DNA from: Solanum dulcamara
Taxonomy: Eukaryota > Streptophyta > Magnoliopsida > Solanales > Solanaceae
Direction of reading: 5' to 3'
NCBI RefSeq assembly: GCF_947179165.1
Contig: NC_077245.1
Location: 40,231,286 to 40,295,285 of the forward strand
Length of the DNA: 64,000 nt
A model generated the notes under the pieces. It was not told where the DNA came from, did not search any database, and saw only the letters and a program-made list of their open reading frames with translations. A program made the translations under genes and the position numbers. Shown one piece after another: positions 42,426-55,576 of the stretch; position 1 is the stretch's first letter; each line of letters begins with the position of its first letter.

Positions 42426-42563
42426 TGCATAGAATATGAGATCGTTAAACTTAGCATAAAACATGACTTTTAAATCAACTTCATGAATATTTATGCATAT
42501 AAAGACTTAGGAAAATCTGAAACGTAGGAGCCTTAAGCATTTAAGCTTGAATAATTTAGTACC

Positions 42564-43943
42564 TTAGGCGTGAGTAGAATGAAAGAGATTAGGGTATGGT
42601 TTCATAATATCTGCTTCCACTTCCCATGTAGAACTTTCAAATTGTTGATTCCTCCAAAGGACTTTAATGGATGCAACTTTCTTGTTCCTTAATCTCTTGA
42701 CTTGCTGGTCCAAAATTTCAACCCGAACCTTTTCATAGGTCAAGTTTTCTTCATAATTCACTACTTCCAATGGGAAAATAGAACTAGGATCACCCACACA
42801 TTTTCTCAATATAGACACATAGAACATCGGATGAGCCATGATCATTTCCAAAGACAGCTCTAACTCATAAGCAACCTTTTCTACAAGTCTCAAGATTCTA
42901 TAAGGCCCTACATACCTAGGGATGAATTTTCCTTTTTTACCAAACCGAACTACACCCTTCATGGGTGAAACTTTTAAGTACACCTAGTCATCCACACTAA
43001 ACTCAATCTCCATTCTCCTAGTATTGAAATAAGACTTTTGACAACTTTGAGCCATCTTGAACCTTTCTCTAATGACTCTCACCTTTTCCAAAGCATCAAG
43101 TACCAAATCGGGACCCAACAGGGTCATATCACCTACTTTGAACCAACCAACTAGAGATCTACATCGTCTCCCATAGAAAGCCTCAAATGGTGCCATCTCA
43201 ATGCTTGAGTAGTAGTTATTATTATAAGCGAACTCAATAAGTGGTAGATGATCCTCCCAACTCCCTTTAAACTCCAACACACAATCCCTTAGCATATTCT
43301 CTAGTGTTTGAATTGTCCATTTGGCTTGCCCATTGGGTTGAGGAAGGAATGCGGTACTTATCTTTACCTTGGTAGCAAGTCCCCTTTGAAATGACCTCCA
43401 AAAATGAGAAGTAAATTGGGTTCCATGATCTAAAATAATAGATAAAGGCATACCATGCAACCTCACCAATTCCCGAATATAAAACTTAGCATAATCCTCG
43501 ACACTATAATATGTCTTAACCGATAGGAAGTGAGACAACCTTTTCATTCTATCAATAATCACCCAAATCGAATTATGACGTTTTTGAGTATGAGGCAAAC
43601 CTACGACGAAGTCCATAGTCACATCTTCCCACTTCCAAGTGGGGATTTCAATGTCTTGTGTTAGGCCACCCGACCTTTGATATTCGGCCTTCACTTGTTG
43701 GCAGTTCGAACATTCGGCCATAAATCTTGTTATGTTCTTTTTCATGAAACTCTACCAATAAAGCTCCTTTAAGTATTGGTACATTTTTGTTGAACTTGGA
43801 TGAATAGAGTATGAAGAATTTGAGTCTATTTTAAGATCAAACTCCTTAGGCCATCCACATACAAAACACATAACCGACCTTAGTAGTGTAGTACTCCATC
43901 TCCTACCTTGTGAAAAGACTTCTACTTTGTTTTCTTTCACCAA
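42564..43943 (-). pseudogene. integrase with chromodomain-like C-terminus of element A
   Basis: Three frames in order. 43943-43752: HPSSTKMYQYLKELYW, the His pair of the zinc-binding domain. 43745-42984: the Cys pair (CSNCQQVKAEYQ), core with MDFVVGLPHTQKRHNSIWVI (first Asp), LSIILDHGTQFTSHFWRSFQ (second Asp, in LDHGTQF), then the EFAYNNNYYSSIEMAPFEAF block. 42983-42564: LKVSPMKGVVRFGKK, YVGPYRILR, VSILRKCVGDPSS and the chromodomain-like EVRVEILDQQVKRLRNKK...WRNQQFESSTWEVEADIMKP. The last part is split from the core only by a stop at the DDxVYLK junction. It is the best preserved integrase in the window. Substitution of S by L before the second Asp is unusual. Confidence 0.92.
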
Positions 43944-43986
43944 CTTCTTTAACTCTACTTATGTCGGGTCAAGGTCTTCTTTTGAC

Positions 43987-44500
43987 TTAACATACCCCCA
44001 AAGATGATTCAGACCCGTTATGAACAACCACACCACCATCATCGGAACCACTCAACTTCACTCCTAATCTAGCCAACCGGTGAATATCCTTTACCAACTC
44101 TCTCTTCCCTTCATCAACATGGGCCACACTCCCCATAGACACTCTACTAAGCGCATCGGTAACAACATTGTCCTTACCTGAATGATAATGCACACTCATT
44201 TCATATTCCTTGAGGAGTTCAAGCGACCTTCTTTACCTTAGATTGAGATCCTTTTGAGTGAACACATATTAGATACTCTTGTGATTGGAGAACACATCCA
44301 CATATGCCCTATAGATATTATACCGCCAAATATTTAAAGCAAATACAAAGGCTGCCAATTCAAGATAATGGGTAGGGTATTTATGCTCATATACTTTCAA
44401 TTGTCTAGAATCATAAGCTATAAATTTACCATTTTGTATCAAGACACAACCCAAACCAGCTTTGAAGCATCATTATAAACCACAAACCCTTCCTTCTTCC
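43987..44500 (-). pseudogene. RNase H of element A
   Basis: Frames 44454-44269 ([48 protein letters not shown], in which the usual TDHK Asp is Asn) and 44199-43987 (SVHYHSGKDNVVTDALSRVS then a linker). Loss of a catalytic Asp and a stop after HKSI make it non-functional. Immediately upstream the sequence jumps into the first part of RT (see deletion). Confidence 0.85.
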
Positions 44501-44509
44501 TTACAAACA

Positions 44510-45771
44510 ACACAGGAGTACCCCACAGTGAAATACTTGGCCTAATGAATCCTTTCTCTAGAAGTCCTTTAGTTGTTCCTTCAACTCCTTTAATTTTGCT
44601 GGGGCAATTTAGAAAGGAGGAATAGAGAGAGATTGAGTATCGGGAAGGATATTGATACCAAAATAGACTTCCCTTTTGGGAGGAATTCCATGAAGGAGAT
44701 CAGGAAAGACATTGGAAAACTCATTAACCACAAGGAGCGACTCAATAGAAGGACTTTTGGAGTGGACATCCCTAACCCTTACAATGTGGTAGATGAAATC
44801 CTTGGAAATCAACTTGCAGGCCTTAAGACAAGAAATGAACCTATCCTTCACTATCAAATATGACCCTTCCATTCAAGAATAGACACATTGGGGAATTGAA
44901 ACTTGCCTCTATGAGTTCTACAATCTATTGAAGCATAAGATGCATGTAACCAATCCATCCCAAGTATAACATTAAAATCAACCATGTCAAGGACACTGAG
45001 ATCACAAGGAACCACTTTAGGCAAGATAGACACGAGACAACTATTATAGACCTTTCTAGATACAACCAACTCACCAACGGGCGTAGACACCAAATAGGGT
45101 TCTGACTACATTTCTGGTAACACTTCAAACCTATTAGTACGGAAAGGAATAACAAAAAACAAATTGGCATCCGAATCTAATAATGCATACACATCAAAAG
45201 CAAAGACCTTTAACATAGCGGTAATAACATTGAGTGCTTCCTCAAACTCTTATCTCCCATGCAAAGTATAAAAGAGGTTGGTGTGTTGGGCCCCTCCTTG
45301 AGCTTGTTGAACATAAGCAATTTATCCTTTAGGCCTACCACCACCACTTCTACAATCCCGAGCATGATGATCCCATTTACCACAATTGAAGCATGCATTG
45401 GAGCTGTCTAAGGATTCCCCTTTATGAGTCCTCCCACACTTGTTGCAAGCGGGGAATTCTTGAGAACCAACAACATTCTCTCTCAGAACCATCGAGTTAG
45501 AACCCTTTTCCTTATTGAACCTTGGAGGAGAAGTAATGGTGGAACCTTTCACCATGAGTCGTTGCCCATGTTGGCCCTTTCCGCTACCACTATAACCGGA
45601 CCTTTACGGATTGAAACCTCCAACATCAACTCTAGCCTTCTTAAACCCTCTTGACCTCTACCTTAACTTCTCATCTTTAATTGTTTCCACATATGTCACA
45701 AGTCGGAAGATATCCATCTCTTTGACCAACATGGACGTCTTGCACTTCTTGGATACAAATAAGAGATAATG
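44510..45771 (-). pseudogene. gag 3' part, protease and RT start of element A
   Basis: From the junction with B leftwards: MLVKEMDI (45715-45740) of Gag, zinc knuckle CFNCGKWDHHARDC with a second CNKCGRTHKGE just before it (45555-45322, all CCHC ligands present), protease region with FLPVSTPVGELVVSRKVYNS and LDMVDFNVILGMDWLHASYA (45093-44854), then GIPPKREVYFGINILPDTQS (44680-44620) leading into the RT. RT stops about 44510 within the VLFVRKK region: the whole palm with the catalytic DD pair is deleted. Several frameshifts separate the frames. Confidence 0.85.
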
Positions 45772-47868
45772 TGTCACGACCCGACCTAGGACCTAGTCGT
45801 AATACGATGATCAAAACCCTGAAGGACTCTAACTAAGTCTGTTATTCATATCATAAGAATATATAAGGTAAAGTAAAAGCGGAAATATCATAAGAGAGTC
45901 TAAACTATGAATAGTAAACAAAGAATGTCACATGATAATATAAACTCAAAACATTTGTCCAACTAGATGCCTCTACTCATGAACATGAGCAGGGGCTAAG
46001 AAATGCTCCCGGATCACCCTCAAAATGAAATATAACAAAAGTATTTGGAAATAATAACCAACTCTATAACTAGTCCTCGATAGATGATGACTCACCACAA
46101 CTTTGCCGGATAGGAAAGCTCAACTAGCTACATGGATGGATATAATCCTCAACCTCAACCTATATTTTGAGACAATGTAGGCAACAATACATATTAGTAT
46201 ATTTGAATGTACTAAGTATGAGGGAATGAAATGCAATGTGAATAATAAGACGCAATGATCAAGTAAGGTACATGGTAAGAAGAGATAAGTAAAGTCATGG
46301 GAAAAACAATGATCAAATTATTTAAAAAGCATAGTTGAAATCACGAAAGTACAAAAGAGGTCATACATATGTGGGATAGAACCATAACCAACTATAATAC
46401 CATGCGAGCCATAACAAGGAATCCCGATGTTACCCCTACACCGGAAAAAAGGAGAATCTACTTGTCAATGTAGACTCTACCCTGCTAGACGGGTGATGTA
46501 CATACGCTATATGTTGATCTATTATCTAAGCCATGAAGGCAACCTATGGTGGCACGTAGTTTAAGAGACATGAGGCTCCTACTAAGGATTTTTGTAGGGC
46601 CCCCACCTCAAGTCCACTCGGTGTTAAGTCAAACCCCATAAAATACGTATCATATCATAGTAATCATAGTTAACATATATAATAGACATGATCATAGGTA
46701 TGAAATTCATGGAGTATCTCATTTCATAAGTGCAATGTGAGTATTGGGCTTCAACATTACAAATCATACTTGCATAATTCATATCATTAGGCCCTAGGTC
46801 ACCACATAGGGCTCTAAGTCACATTTTCAATGATTTGCATGAAATTCATAATTTGATTATAATTGAAATACATAATGATAATTCATACTTGAAAATTATG
46901 GTAAAAGATGAATACAAGATCGATTGACTTGAAAATATGCATGATCATATATTTTTTATCAGCCCATACATAATTCATAAAGATAATATCATTTGGAAGT
47001 ATAATTTAAAATATACATAATTCATATCATGAACCCTAAAGATCAATATAGGAAACAATCATGGAAAGACTCTTCAATTCAATGTAATAACCTTCAATTT
47101 ATATTAAAGTAGACTCTTATTCATAATTAGAATCATAATTAATGCAATTGGAATGAAGATAATAAAACCCATAAGTATACATACTTTAATTGATTGAAAA
47201 GTAGAGAATTTTTTGGGCTCTATGCGTGAGAGTACCCTAGGATCAATAACCCACATACCTTGAATGAGAAGACAAAAGAATTTGAAAGAATTTGAGAGTT
47301 TTGATGGAGAGCTTGAGTGAATTTCTTGGAAGTCTTCAATGGAGTCCTTGAGAGCTTTTGTAGAGAGAGAAATGTTTGAATATGTGAATTATGATTGAAT
47401 AAATGAAATTAAAGGTTTAGGATAGTTTATAAAGTAGAATTAGGCCCTAAAAATGTCCAGATCCGTTAACTAACAATTTGGGAAAAGTCTAAAGTTTCCT
47501 TACTTAAAAAATGAATTGGGACAAAAAACCCCATCCAGGTCCACGACGCGAAGCTACTCCCAAATAGCCAATTTTTAGCAAATGGAATTTTTGACAGATT
47601 TTGACTCGGGAAAAAATTACACTGAACGGGAATAAATGGGCAGACAGAGTTGCCGTGCTCCTCACTGTTTTGCGCAATTTTTTGAAAAATTTATCTTTAG
47701 ATATACGGGTCCTAAAAATTTACCTAGACCATTTTCCCGCAGGTTTTGACCCTTTGATCGATATTTTGAACTCTGATTTGGCAAAAAAGATAAGGATAAT
47801 GCGTTATAAAAGAGGCCTATTCCCAAGACATTTTTAAGGCACTTATGAGCATTTTGAGAAATATTATA
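45772..47868 (-). repeat. 3' LTR of element B
   Basis: Plus strand TGTCACGACCCGACCTAGG to GAGAAATATTATA. Aligns with the interrupted 5' LTR across its whole length. Confidence 0.9.
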
Positions 47869-47885
47869 ATATCTACCCCTTGGGA
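47869..47885 (-). other. polypurine tract of element B
   Basis: Minus strand reads CCCAAGGGGTAGATAT next to the LTR; the same place as AAGGGGGAGATAC in C, with one pyrimidine interruption. Confidence 0.7.
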
Positions 47886-48119
47886 ACATTCATCATCCAA
47901 TGAGGTAGAACTAGCTTGAGTAGAGTAGAGTGTAGCTTAACAACCCAACATGAACAGGAGGATATCTTAAAAATGCATAGAACATGTAAACTTCATACTT
48001 AACATAAAACATGGCTTCTGAAAAAAAATTACTTTCATGAATCATGCATGCATATGAATGACATATGGAACTAAAGCGTAGGAGTTTAATCGATTTGATC
48101 ATGAACAACTTAGCACCTT

Positions 48120-49015
48120 TAAGCTTGAGTGGAAGGAAAGAGATACAGATAGCACTTCATCATGTCCGATCCTCTTCCCACATAGCACTCTATACTTGTT
48201 GATTCCTCCACAATACTTTGACGTACACAGCATCTTTATTTCTTAACCTCTTTACTTGCCGGTCTAAAATTTCACTAGGACTTTCTCATAAATCAAATTC
48301 TATTCAACATTCACAATTTCTAATGGGACAATGGAGTTTGGATCAGCCACAAAATTTCTTCATCATTTACACATGAAATACAGAATGAACCAAAGCCAAC
48401 TCAAATGGAAAGTCTAACTCATATGCCACTTTGTCAATGCGCTTCAATATTCTATAGGGTCCTACATATCTATGACTCAACTTTCCTTTGTTACCAAATC
48501 TCATGACACCTTTCATAGATGAAACCTTCAAATACACCTAATCATCTATATCAAATTCAAGCTCTCTCCTCCTAGTGTCCGAATAGGAATTTTGACGACT
48601 TTTAGCCATCTTCAATCTTTTCCTTATGATCCTCACTTTAACCATTGCATTAACTACCAAATACAGACTAGTCAATGTCATCTCACCCACTTCAAACCAT
48701 CCCACCAAATATCTACATCTTCTCCCATACAAGGCTTCAAAATAAGCCATTTGGATGCTAGAGTGATAACTATTATTGTAGGCAAACTCAATCAATGGCA
48801 AATGCTCATCCCAACTTCCTTTAAGTTCAATAACATATTCCTTTAACATATCCTCTAAAGTTTGAATCATTCTTTTGGCTTGTCCATCGGTTTGAGGATG
48901 GAAAGTGGTAGTTAGCTTGACTCTAGTAGCAAGACCTTTTTGAAATGACTTCCAAAATGTGAAGTGAATTGAGTACCTCTATCCGATATAATCGACAAAG
49001 GAACACCATAAAGTT
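48120..49015 (-). pseudogene. integrase of element B, N-terminal half deleted
   Basis: Begins at about 49015 with MKLYGVPLSIISD (second catalytic Asp region), then QTDGQAKRMIQTLEDMLKEY, LPLIEFAYNNSYHSSIQMAY, RCRYLVGWFEVGEMTL and RRRELEFDIDD (frame 48870-48538). The C-terminal KVSSMKGVMRFGNK, YVGPYRILKRIDKVAYELDF and ILDRQVKRLRNK parts follow to 48120 in broken frames. Right of 49015 the sequence jumps to TNVKAKQEMIQ, the linker after RNase H, so the zinc-binding domain and first catalytic Asp are gone. Confidence 0.88.
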
Positions 49016-50390
49016 TCATACTGGATCATTTCTTGTTTGGCTTTAACATTCGTCACAAGAGACGATTTCGAGCCATTATGTATAAGAATACCTCCATTAT
49101 TGGATTCAACCAAACACACACCTAAACAAGACAATCTATGGACCTCTTTAACCAACTCCCTCTTACCTTTCTCAACATAGGCAACACTATCCATAGACAA
49201 CCGACTAAGAGCATCGGCTACAACATTTGGCTTATCTAGATGGTACAATACACTTATGTCATAGTCTTTTAGGATTTCAAGCCACCTTCTTTGTCTAAGG
49301 TTCAAGTCACTCTGGCTAAAAACATATTGCAACCTTTTGTGGTTGGTAAACACATCAACATGTATCCCATAAAGATAATGGCGCCAAATTTCAAAGAAAA
49401 CACAACTGCTGCAAGTTCAAGATCATGGGTTGGATACTTTCTTTCATGTACTTTAAGTTGCCTAGAAGCATAGGCTATAAACTTACCATGTTTCATCAAC
49501 ACACAACCCAAACCAATACATGAGGCATCACAATAAACAACAAACCTATCCGAACCTTTGGGCAATGTCAAAATAGGAGCCACGTAAGACAATCCTTTAA
49601 TATTTGAAGCTCTTATCACACTCATTCGACCATTGACATTTTACCATCTTTTGGGTGAACTTAGTTAAATGAGAAGCAATAGATGAAAACCCTTCAATAA
49701 ATTTTCTATAGTATCTAGCTAAGCCTAAAAAATTTCTAATGTTCGAAAAAGATATTGGTCTAGGACAATTCCTAACCGCCTCCATTTTCTTTGGATGTAC
49801 TTTAATTCCATCACCGGATACCACATGGCCAAGAAATGCAACTTTCCTTAGACAAAACTCGCACTTACTAAATTTGGCAAATAATTGGTTCTCTCTTAAT
49901 GTTTGCAACACAATTCTCAAGTGACCCATATGGTCTTCCTCATTCTGAGAATAAATCAAGATGTCATCAATGAACACCACTACAAACGTGTCCAAGTATG
50001 ACTTGAATATATGATTCATCAAATCCATGAAAATACAGGGAGTATTCGTCAAACTAAACGACATTATTACAAATTCAAAATGACTATACCTTGTCTAAAA
50101 TGCTTTTTTTGGAATATCACATTCCCTAACCCTTAGTTCATGATAACCGAAATGGAGGTCAATCTTAGAGAAGCAACTTGCTCCTTGTAATTGGTCAAAG
50201 AAGTCCTTAATCCTCGGAATTGGATATTTGTTCTTTATGATGACCTTATTTAATTAGCGGTAGTCTATACACATTCGAAGTGACCCATCTTTCTTCCTAA
50301 CAAACAACAAGAAGCACCCTATGGTGAAATACTTGGCCTTATAAAACCCTTATCTAACAAATTCTTCAATTGATGTTACTACTCCTTAAG
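49016..50390 (-). pseudogene. reverse transcriptase and RNase H of element B
   Basis: [24 protein letters not shown] sequence (50250-50190) in broken frames, then an intact 155-codon frame (50064-49597) with [20 protein letters not shown], the catalytic [27 protein letters not shown] and [16 protein letters not shown]. RNase [41 protein letters not shown] (49625-49302), a shift, then [20 protein letters not shown] and VLYHLDKPNVVADALSRLS (49353-48979). Catalytic Asp pair of RT kept; the TDHK Asp of RNase H is Asn. The break between RT and RNase H is a frameshift at about 49610. Confidence 0.92.
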
Positions 50391-52090
50391 TTACATAGGA
50401 GCCATACGGTAAGGAAGAATAGAAATAGGTTGGGTATCGAGAAGGAGATCTATGCCAAAGTCAATTTCTCTTTCAGGAGGAATACCGATCAAATCATCGA
50501 AAAACACAGCGAAAAACTCATTAACTATAGGGACTAACTCAAAAGTAGGAGTTTTGGAATCAATGTCCCTAAATCGCACAATATGATAAATGCACCCTTT
50601 GGAAACCATTTTCAGGGCCCTAAGACATGAGATGAATCGACTCTTAACCACCGAATCATTATCCTTCCATTCCAGAATAGGCTTATTTAGAAAGTAAAAC
50701 TTAACCACACGAGTCTTACAATATATAGATGCATAAGCGACATGTAACCAATCCATACCAAAAATGATGTCAAAATCGGTCATGTTAAGTTCAACAAGAT
50801 CATATATAATAACTTTGTGCAAGACCGACATGGGATAATTTGTATAAGCTCTCTTGGCTAATAACGTATCACCAATGGGAGTATAAATCAAAAAGTTTCT
50901 AATAACACTTCGAGGCACACATCAATCTCATAGCAAGGTAAGGGGTAATAAAATACAAGTTGGCACTTGGATCAAGCAATGCATAAAAGCAAAGTTGAAG
51001 ACCCGTAACATACCTGTAACCACATTGGGAGTCTCATCCACTTCTTGCTTAACATGAAGAGCATAGAATCGGTTGTTGCATTGACCACCCTTTGATTGAG
51101 CTTGGGTGCCTTGTTTCACTTAGCCTCCTTGAGGATGACCGTCTCTACCTTTTTTGGAAACATAAGGGCACTCGGATTATTTATATCCCATCTTGTGACA
51201 TCCATAAGAAGCACCCATTCCCATCAAGAATTTCCTTCCATTATTCTTTTCACACTTTGCACACTTAGGAAAAGAAGGGCTACTAGTATTTACACCTCCT
51301 CCTCCTTCAACTTTAGGTTATGGCACCCTATCCTTAGAAAACTTCTTTCCTAAACTTTGGCCTTATTTAGAGCGGCACTACTACCACCGATTCTAGTATT
51401 AGAGAACCCATCTTCATACCAGACCCTCTTAGAATCCTTCATCCTCGTCTCCTTGAGCTTTTCTCCTTCAATTTATTCGGCAAAAGTTATGAGCCAAGAA
51501 ATGTCCATCTCCTTAACAAGCATACCGGTACGACATTCCTTAGCAACCAAGTCAGACACCCTCGATATAAATTGACTCATTCGGGCACGTGGATCAACAA
51601 CCAATGAAGGAGCATACTTGGATAACTTAGTAAACTTGAGGGCATAGTCCCTCATTCCCATATTGCCTTGTTAAAGATTTATGAACTCCAAAACTTTAGC
51701 TTCCCTTAGCTCAAGGGGGAAAAAACGATCAAGAAAAGCAAGTTTGAAAGCTTCCCATTCAGTAGGACCTTCTTCCACCCTCTCTAACTTCCATTGAGTT
51801 TTCCAAACATAAACAATACCCTTAAGTTGGTAAGACACCAACTCCACTTTCTCTTCTGAAGTCACCCCCATGATATTCACTATCTTGTAGACCTCATCAA
51901 TTAACTCTTGGGGATCCTTATTAATTTTTGAGCCATAAAACTCTAAAGGATTCATGAATTCATTTATGAAAAGTCCCTTAATCTTGAGGTTGTCGAGGAA
52001 CATTAGGAGGAGCCGCAACCCCTTGGTTGGTTACCACTTGGGCTAGCATAGTAATGCAGTCCAAAACTCCACATTAGTTACTTGGTCAGG
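50391..52090 (-). pseudogene. gag and protease of element B
   Basis: Gag core in 52018-51671 (FINEFMNPLEFYGSKINKDP, IMGVTSEEKVELVSYQLKG, FFPLELREAKVLEFINL) and 51661-51473 (MRDYALKFTKLSKYAPSL, ARMSQFISRVSDLVAKEC, MLVKEMDISWLITFAEQIE). A knuckle-like ASYGCHKMGYK region near 51215-51170 has lost ligands. The protease part (51119-50391) includes [52 protein letters not shown] and the start of RT ([20 protein letters not shown]). Several stops and shifts; not functional. Confidence 0.88.
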
Positions 52091-52380
52091 CAGGGGACCA
52101 TTGTCTTGAGGAGATGGTGAAGCTCGGGCTTCATTAGCATTGTTTCCCCTTGGAAACGGTGGTTTTGTTAGAGGTATTTTTCTGAAAATTGCAAAGAACA
52201 ATCCTTAGGGAAAGGAAGTCTTAAAACACACTCTATCGCACGACATAGATAATAAAAGAAGTGAAAATTCCTAAAACATCTTATAGCCTCCTATTCATAG
52301 ATATGGCATGCTTCACAATTATAAATAGGTCTCTAATTGACGTGGCACATTGGATACCCTAGGATATCTTAATCCTTGAT

Positions 52381-52391
52381 CTCTGATACCA
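52381..52391 (-). other. primer binding site of element B
   Basis: Plus strand CTCTGATACCA, complement of TGGTATCAGAG, 4 bp from the LTR at 52396. Confidence 0.88.
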
Positions 52392-52395
52392 AGTT

Positions 52396-53754
52396 TGTCA
52401 TGACTCGACCTAGGGCCTAGTCATAACACAACGATCAAAACCCCAAAAGGCTCCAACTAAGCCTCTTATTCATATCATAAGCATATATAAGGTAAAGTAA
52501 AAGAGAAAACATCATAAGAGAATCTAAAGTATGAATAGTACACGAAAAATGTCACATAACAACATAAACTCAAAACATTTGTCCAACTAGATGCCTCTAC
52601 TCATGAACATGGATGGGGGCTAAGATATGCCTCTGGATCACCCTCAAAATGAAAAATAACAAAAGTCTTTCAAAATAATAACCAACTCTATAACTAGTCC
52701 TCGATAGATGAGGAATCACCACAACTTCGCCGGATAGGAAAGATCAACTAGCCATATGGATAGATACGATCCTCAACCTCAACCTACATTATGAGACAAT
52801 ATAGGCAGCAATACATGTTAGTATGTTTAAATGTACTAAGTATGAGGGCATGACATGTAATGTAAATAATAAGACGCAATGATCAAGTGAGGTACATGGT
52901 AAAAAGAGATAAGTAAAGTCATGGGAAAATCAAAATGATCAAAGTATTTGAAAAGAATAGTTGAAATAACGAAAGTACAAAAGAGGTCATATGTATGTCA
53001 GATAAAACCATAATCGACTATAACACCATGCGTGCCATAACATGGAATCCCGATGTTACTCCTACACTAGAAGAAAGGGGAATCTACTTGTAAATGTAGC
53101 CTCTACCTTGGTAGGCGGATGATGTACATATGCTATACGTGGATCTACTAGCTAAGCCATGAAGGCAACCTACGGTGGCATATAGTTTAAGAGACTCGAG
53201 GCTACTACTAAGGCTTTTGGAAGGACCCCCACCTTAAATTCACTTGGAGCTAAGTCAAATCCCATGTAATACGTATCATAACATAGTAATCATAGTTAAC
53301 ATATATCATAGACATGATCATAGGTTTGAAATTCATGGAGTATCTCATTTCATAAGTGCAATGTGAGAATTGGGCTTCAACATTATAAATCATACTTGCA
53401 TAATTCATATCATTAGGCCCTAGGTCACCACATATGGCCCTAAGTCACCTTTTCAATGATTTGCATGAAATTCATAGTTTGATCATAATTGAAATACATA
53501 ATCATAATTCATACTTGGAAATTAGGGTAAAATATGAATACATGATCGATTGACTTGAAAATATGCATGATCATATATTTTCTATCAGCCCATACATAAT
53601 TTATAAAGATAATATCATTTGGAAGTATAATTAAAAATACCCATAATTCATATCATGAACTCTAAATATCAATATAGGAAAATATCATGGAAAAACTCTT
53701 CAATTCAATGTAATAACTTTCAATTTATATTAAAGTAGACTCATATTCATAATT
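52396..53754 (-). repeat. 5' LTR of element B, part 1 (U5 side)
   Basis: TGTCATGACTCGACCTAGGG onward, matching 45772 onward. Interrupted at the 13-bp target duplication CATATTCATAATT (53742-53754) of the LINE. Confidence 0.92.
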
Positions 53755-55576
53755 TTTTTTGGGAACGGTCAGACCCTACATGAGGCTTCCACTTCTCATG
53801 CACAGCCAGGGTTAAGCAGTACCCCAAGCTTTATTATAGATAAAATAAAAGATACAAGGAGGGGGACATAAAACCTTACCTCTAATCCTAAGTTGGTTCA
53901 TAAGTCGGCTAACCTACTAAGGTCGGCTAACTCATCCTTGTTACAAAAGATGCTATCTAAGAACTAGAAAAGCGATAAACCTATGAAAGGACTCCTCTCA
54001 ATATACTACGACTAAGAAAAACGTAAATGAGGGAGACTCTCCCCTTCCATGAGAATAAAAGAAATAACGTACACTAGTCCTATTCAATTAAGCTATATAT
54101 CATACATTGCTAAAATAAAGAAGAGCAAGTATACGAAACTTCTATTTCGCATGGATTGAGAAAGTTCTTTTCATCTTTGTCCTTCTTAATCTTGCATACC
54201 AAGGTTGTCCTAAAAATAGGAAGAACATAGTCCCTGTAGCTGTGCAATTTCTCAAATAATGAGATGTGAATGCTCCTCTTGTTATGGAGAAAAAGTTGAA
54301 GATGTTGATGTCCAACTGGGTGTCCTTGCAACTTGAATTCCTGTCCAAATGTAGCTCAGCAACTTAGGAGAAAAACCAACCAAGGTTGCTCTGGTGGTAC
54401 AGCAGGAATGGAGTATATAGTTCCTTAAAGAATCCCAGGATTTAGAGTTCTCCAAGAGTGGCTTAAGTGAAAGTCTGATCCTTGCTGTAGTTCAACACTT
54501 TGTTGGTTGAAATTCGATGTTACAGGTCCAGGTGTTATGAATAAGCTATTGTGATTGTTGCAACTCCTCTTGTTGTTGTTGTTCTTAGTTGCTGCAGTAG
54601 TATGTTTGGATTAGCTCCACAGCTGTTGTACTCAGTAGCTTTGTAAAGCGTGCACATAATAAGTAAATAAAGAACACACAACCAGCTGAAGTGTTACATC
54701 TCTGAAGTGTGCTGTTCCTTGAAGAAAGTGTGTTGGCGGTTGTTACTTCCCAGCAAAATGCCTTCTCTAGGTTGCAACTTTATTTTGGTTATTGCAGGTT
54801 CATGGTAATTATTGGTGTTGTTGTGTGATATTCTTGGTAAGTGTTTTTGCACCTTTGCATTAGCTGCAATCTGCACAAAAACAATCAAACAAGAAACAAA
54901 AAACAACCAACCAAATAAGGACCAACAACTAGTGCTACAAAGCATTAAAGTTTCTGCATAAAAAATCAAACAAGAATGTAATTCCAAATGATGGTTCAGT
55001 TGTTGCAGTCTATCACTGTGGCTCTGCTCCTCTATGTTGCAGGTTGTGGGAAGCTGTTGATGATAGTTGTTATTGATGGAAGTTGTTGTTAGCTCCTTAC
55101 TGTACCAACACAAACAAACAAGCAAACATACAAACAAACATCCAAGCAAGGACTTGTTGGTGTTCCTTGTGAGTTGCAGGTTGCTATGATTGTTGTTGGA
55201 TGATGTGATTGTTGGATGATGTAGCTTGCAAGTTAAAAATGTTGCACATGGAGAAATTTGTAGCTTTGCACCATTCTTGCTTCTCCAATACATGGCCCAA
55301 GCTGTCAAATGATGGACCATGCCACTGCTGAACCAAAAACAAACAAGATTGGGCCTCCAACCCAATTGCATGTACTGTACAACCAATAAGAAGAAGACAA
55401 AAAGGTAAAAACAATTCTATTCCTTACCTCTAATGGTAAGTTGGTTATTCTAGGAAGGCAATAAATGAGGGAGATTCTCCCCTTTACAATGGTTCTAACT
55501 ATGGAATCTTCAAGGTAGTTATAACTATGCATAGTAATACCAATGTTGAAGAATGAGTTAGAATGTCAGGGAAGAG
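53755..55576 (-). other. 3' region of the LINE with repeated hairpin
   Basis: Long for a LINE 3' UTR. Contains CAA/TTG-rich sequence giving a 230-codon minus frame at 55386-54694 with Cys/Leu/Val repeats and no domain. The phrases CCTTACCTCTAAT...TAAGTTGGTT and AATGAGGGAGANTCTCCCC occur twice (53876/54020 and 55425/55465). GGGAGAATCTCCC is a perfect hairpin stem. Confidence 0.6.

Noticed and set aside
41945..42439. 164-codon plus-strand open frame with repeated HGPW
   Set aside because: Lies wholly inside the LTR of A and is produced by the palindromic CCACGG/CCATGG repeats; no family resemblance.
54694..55386. 230-codon frame in the LINE 3' region
   Set aside because: CAA/TTG-rich repetitive coding, no motif, beyond the ORF2 stop; kept only as a property of the 3' region.
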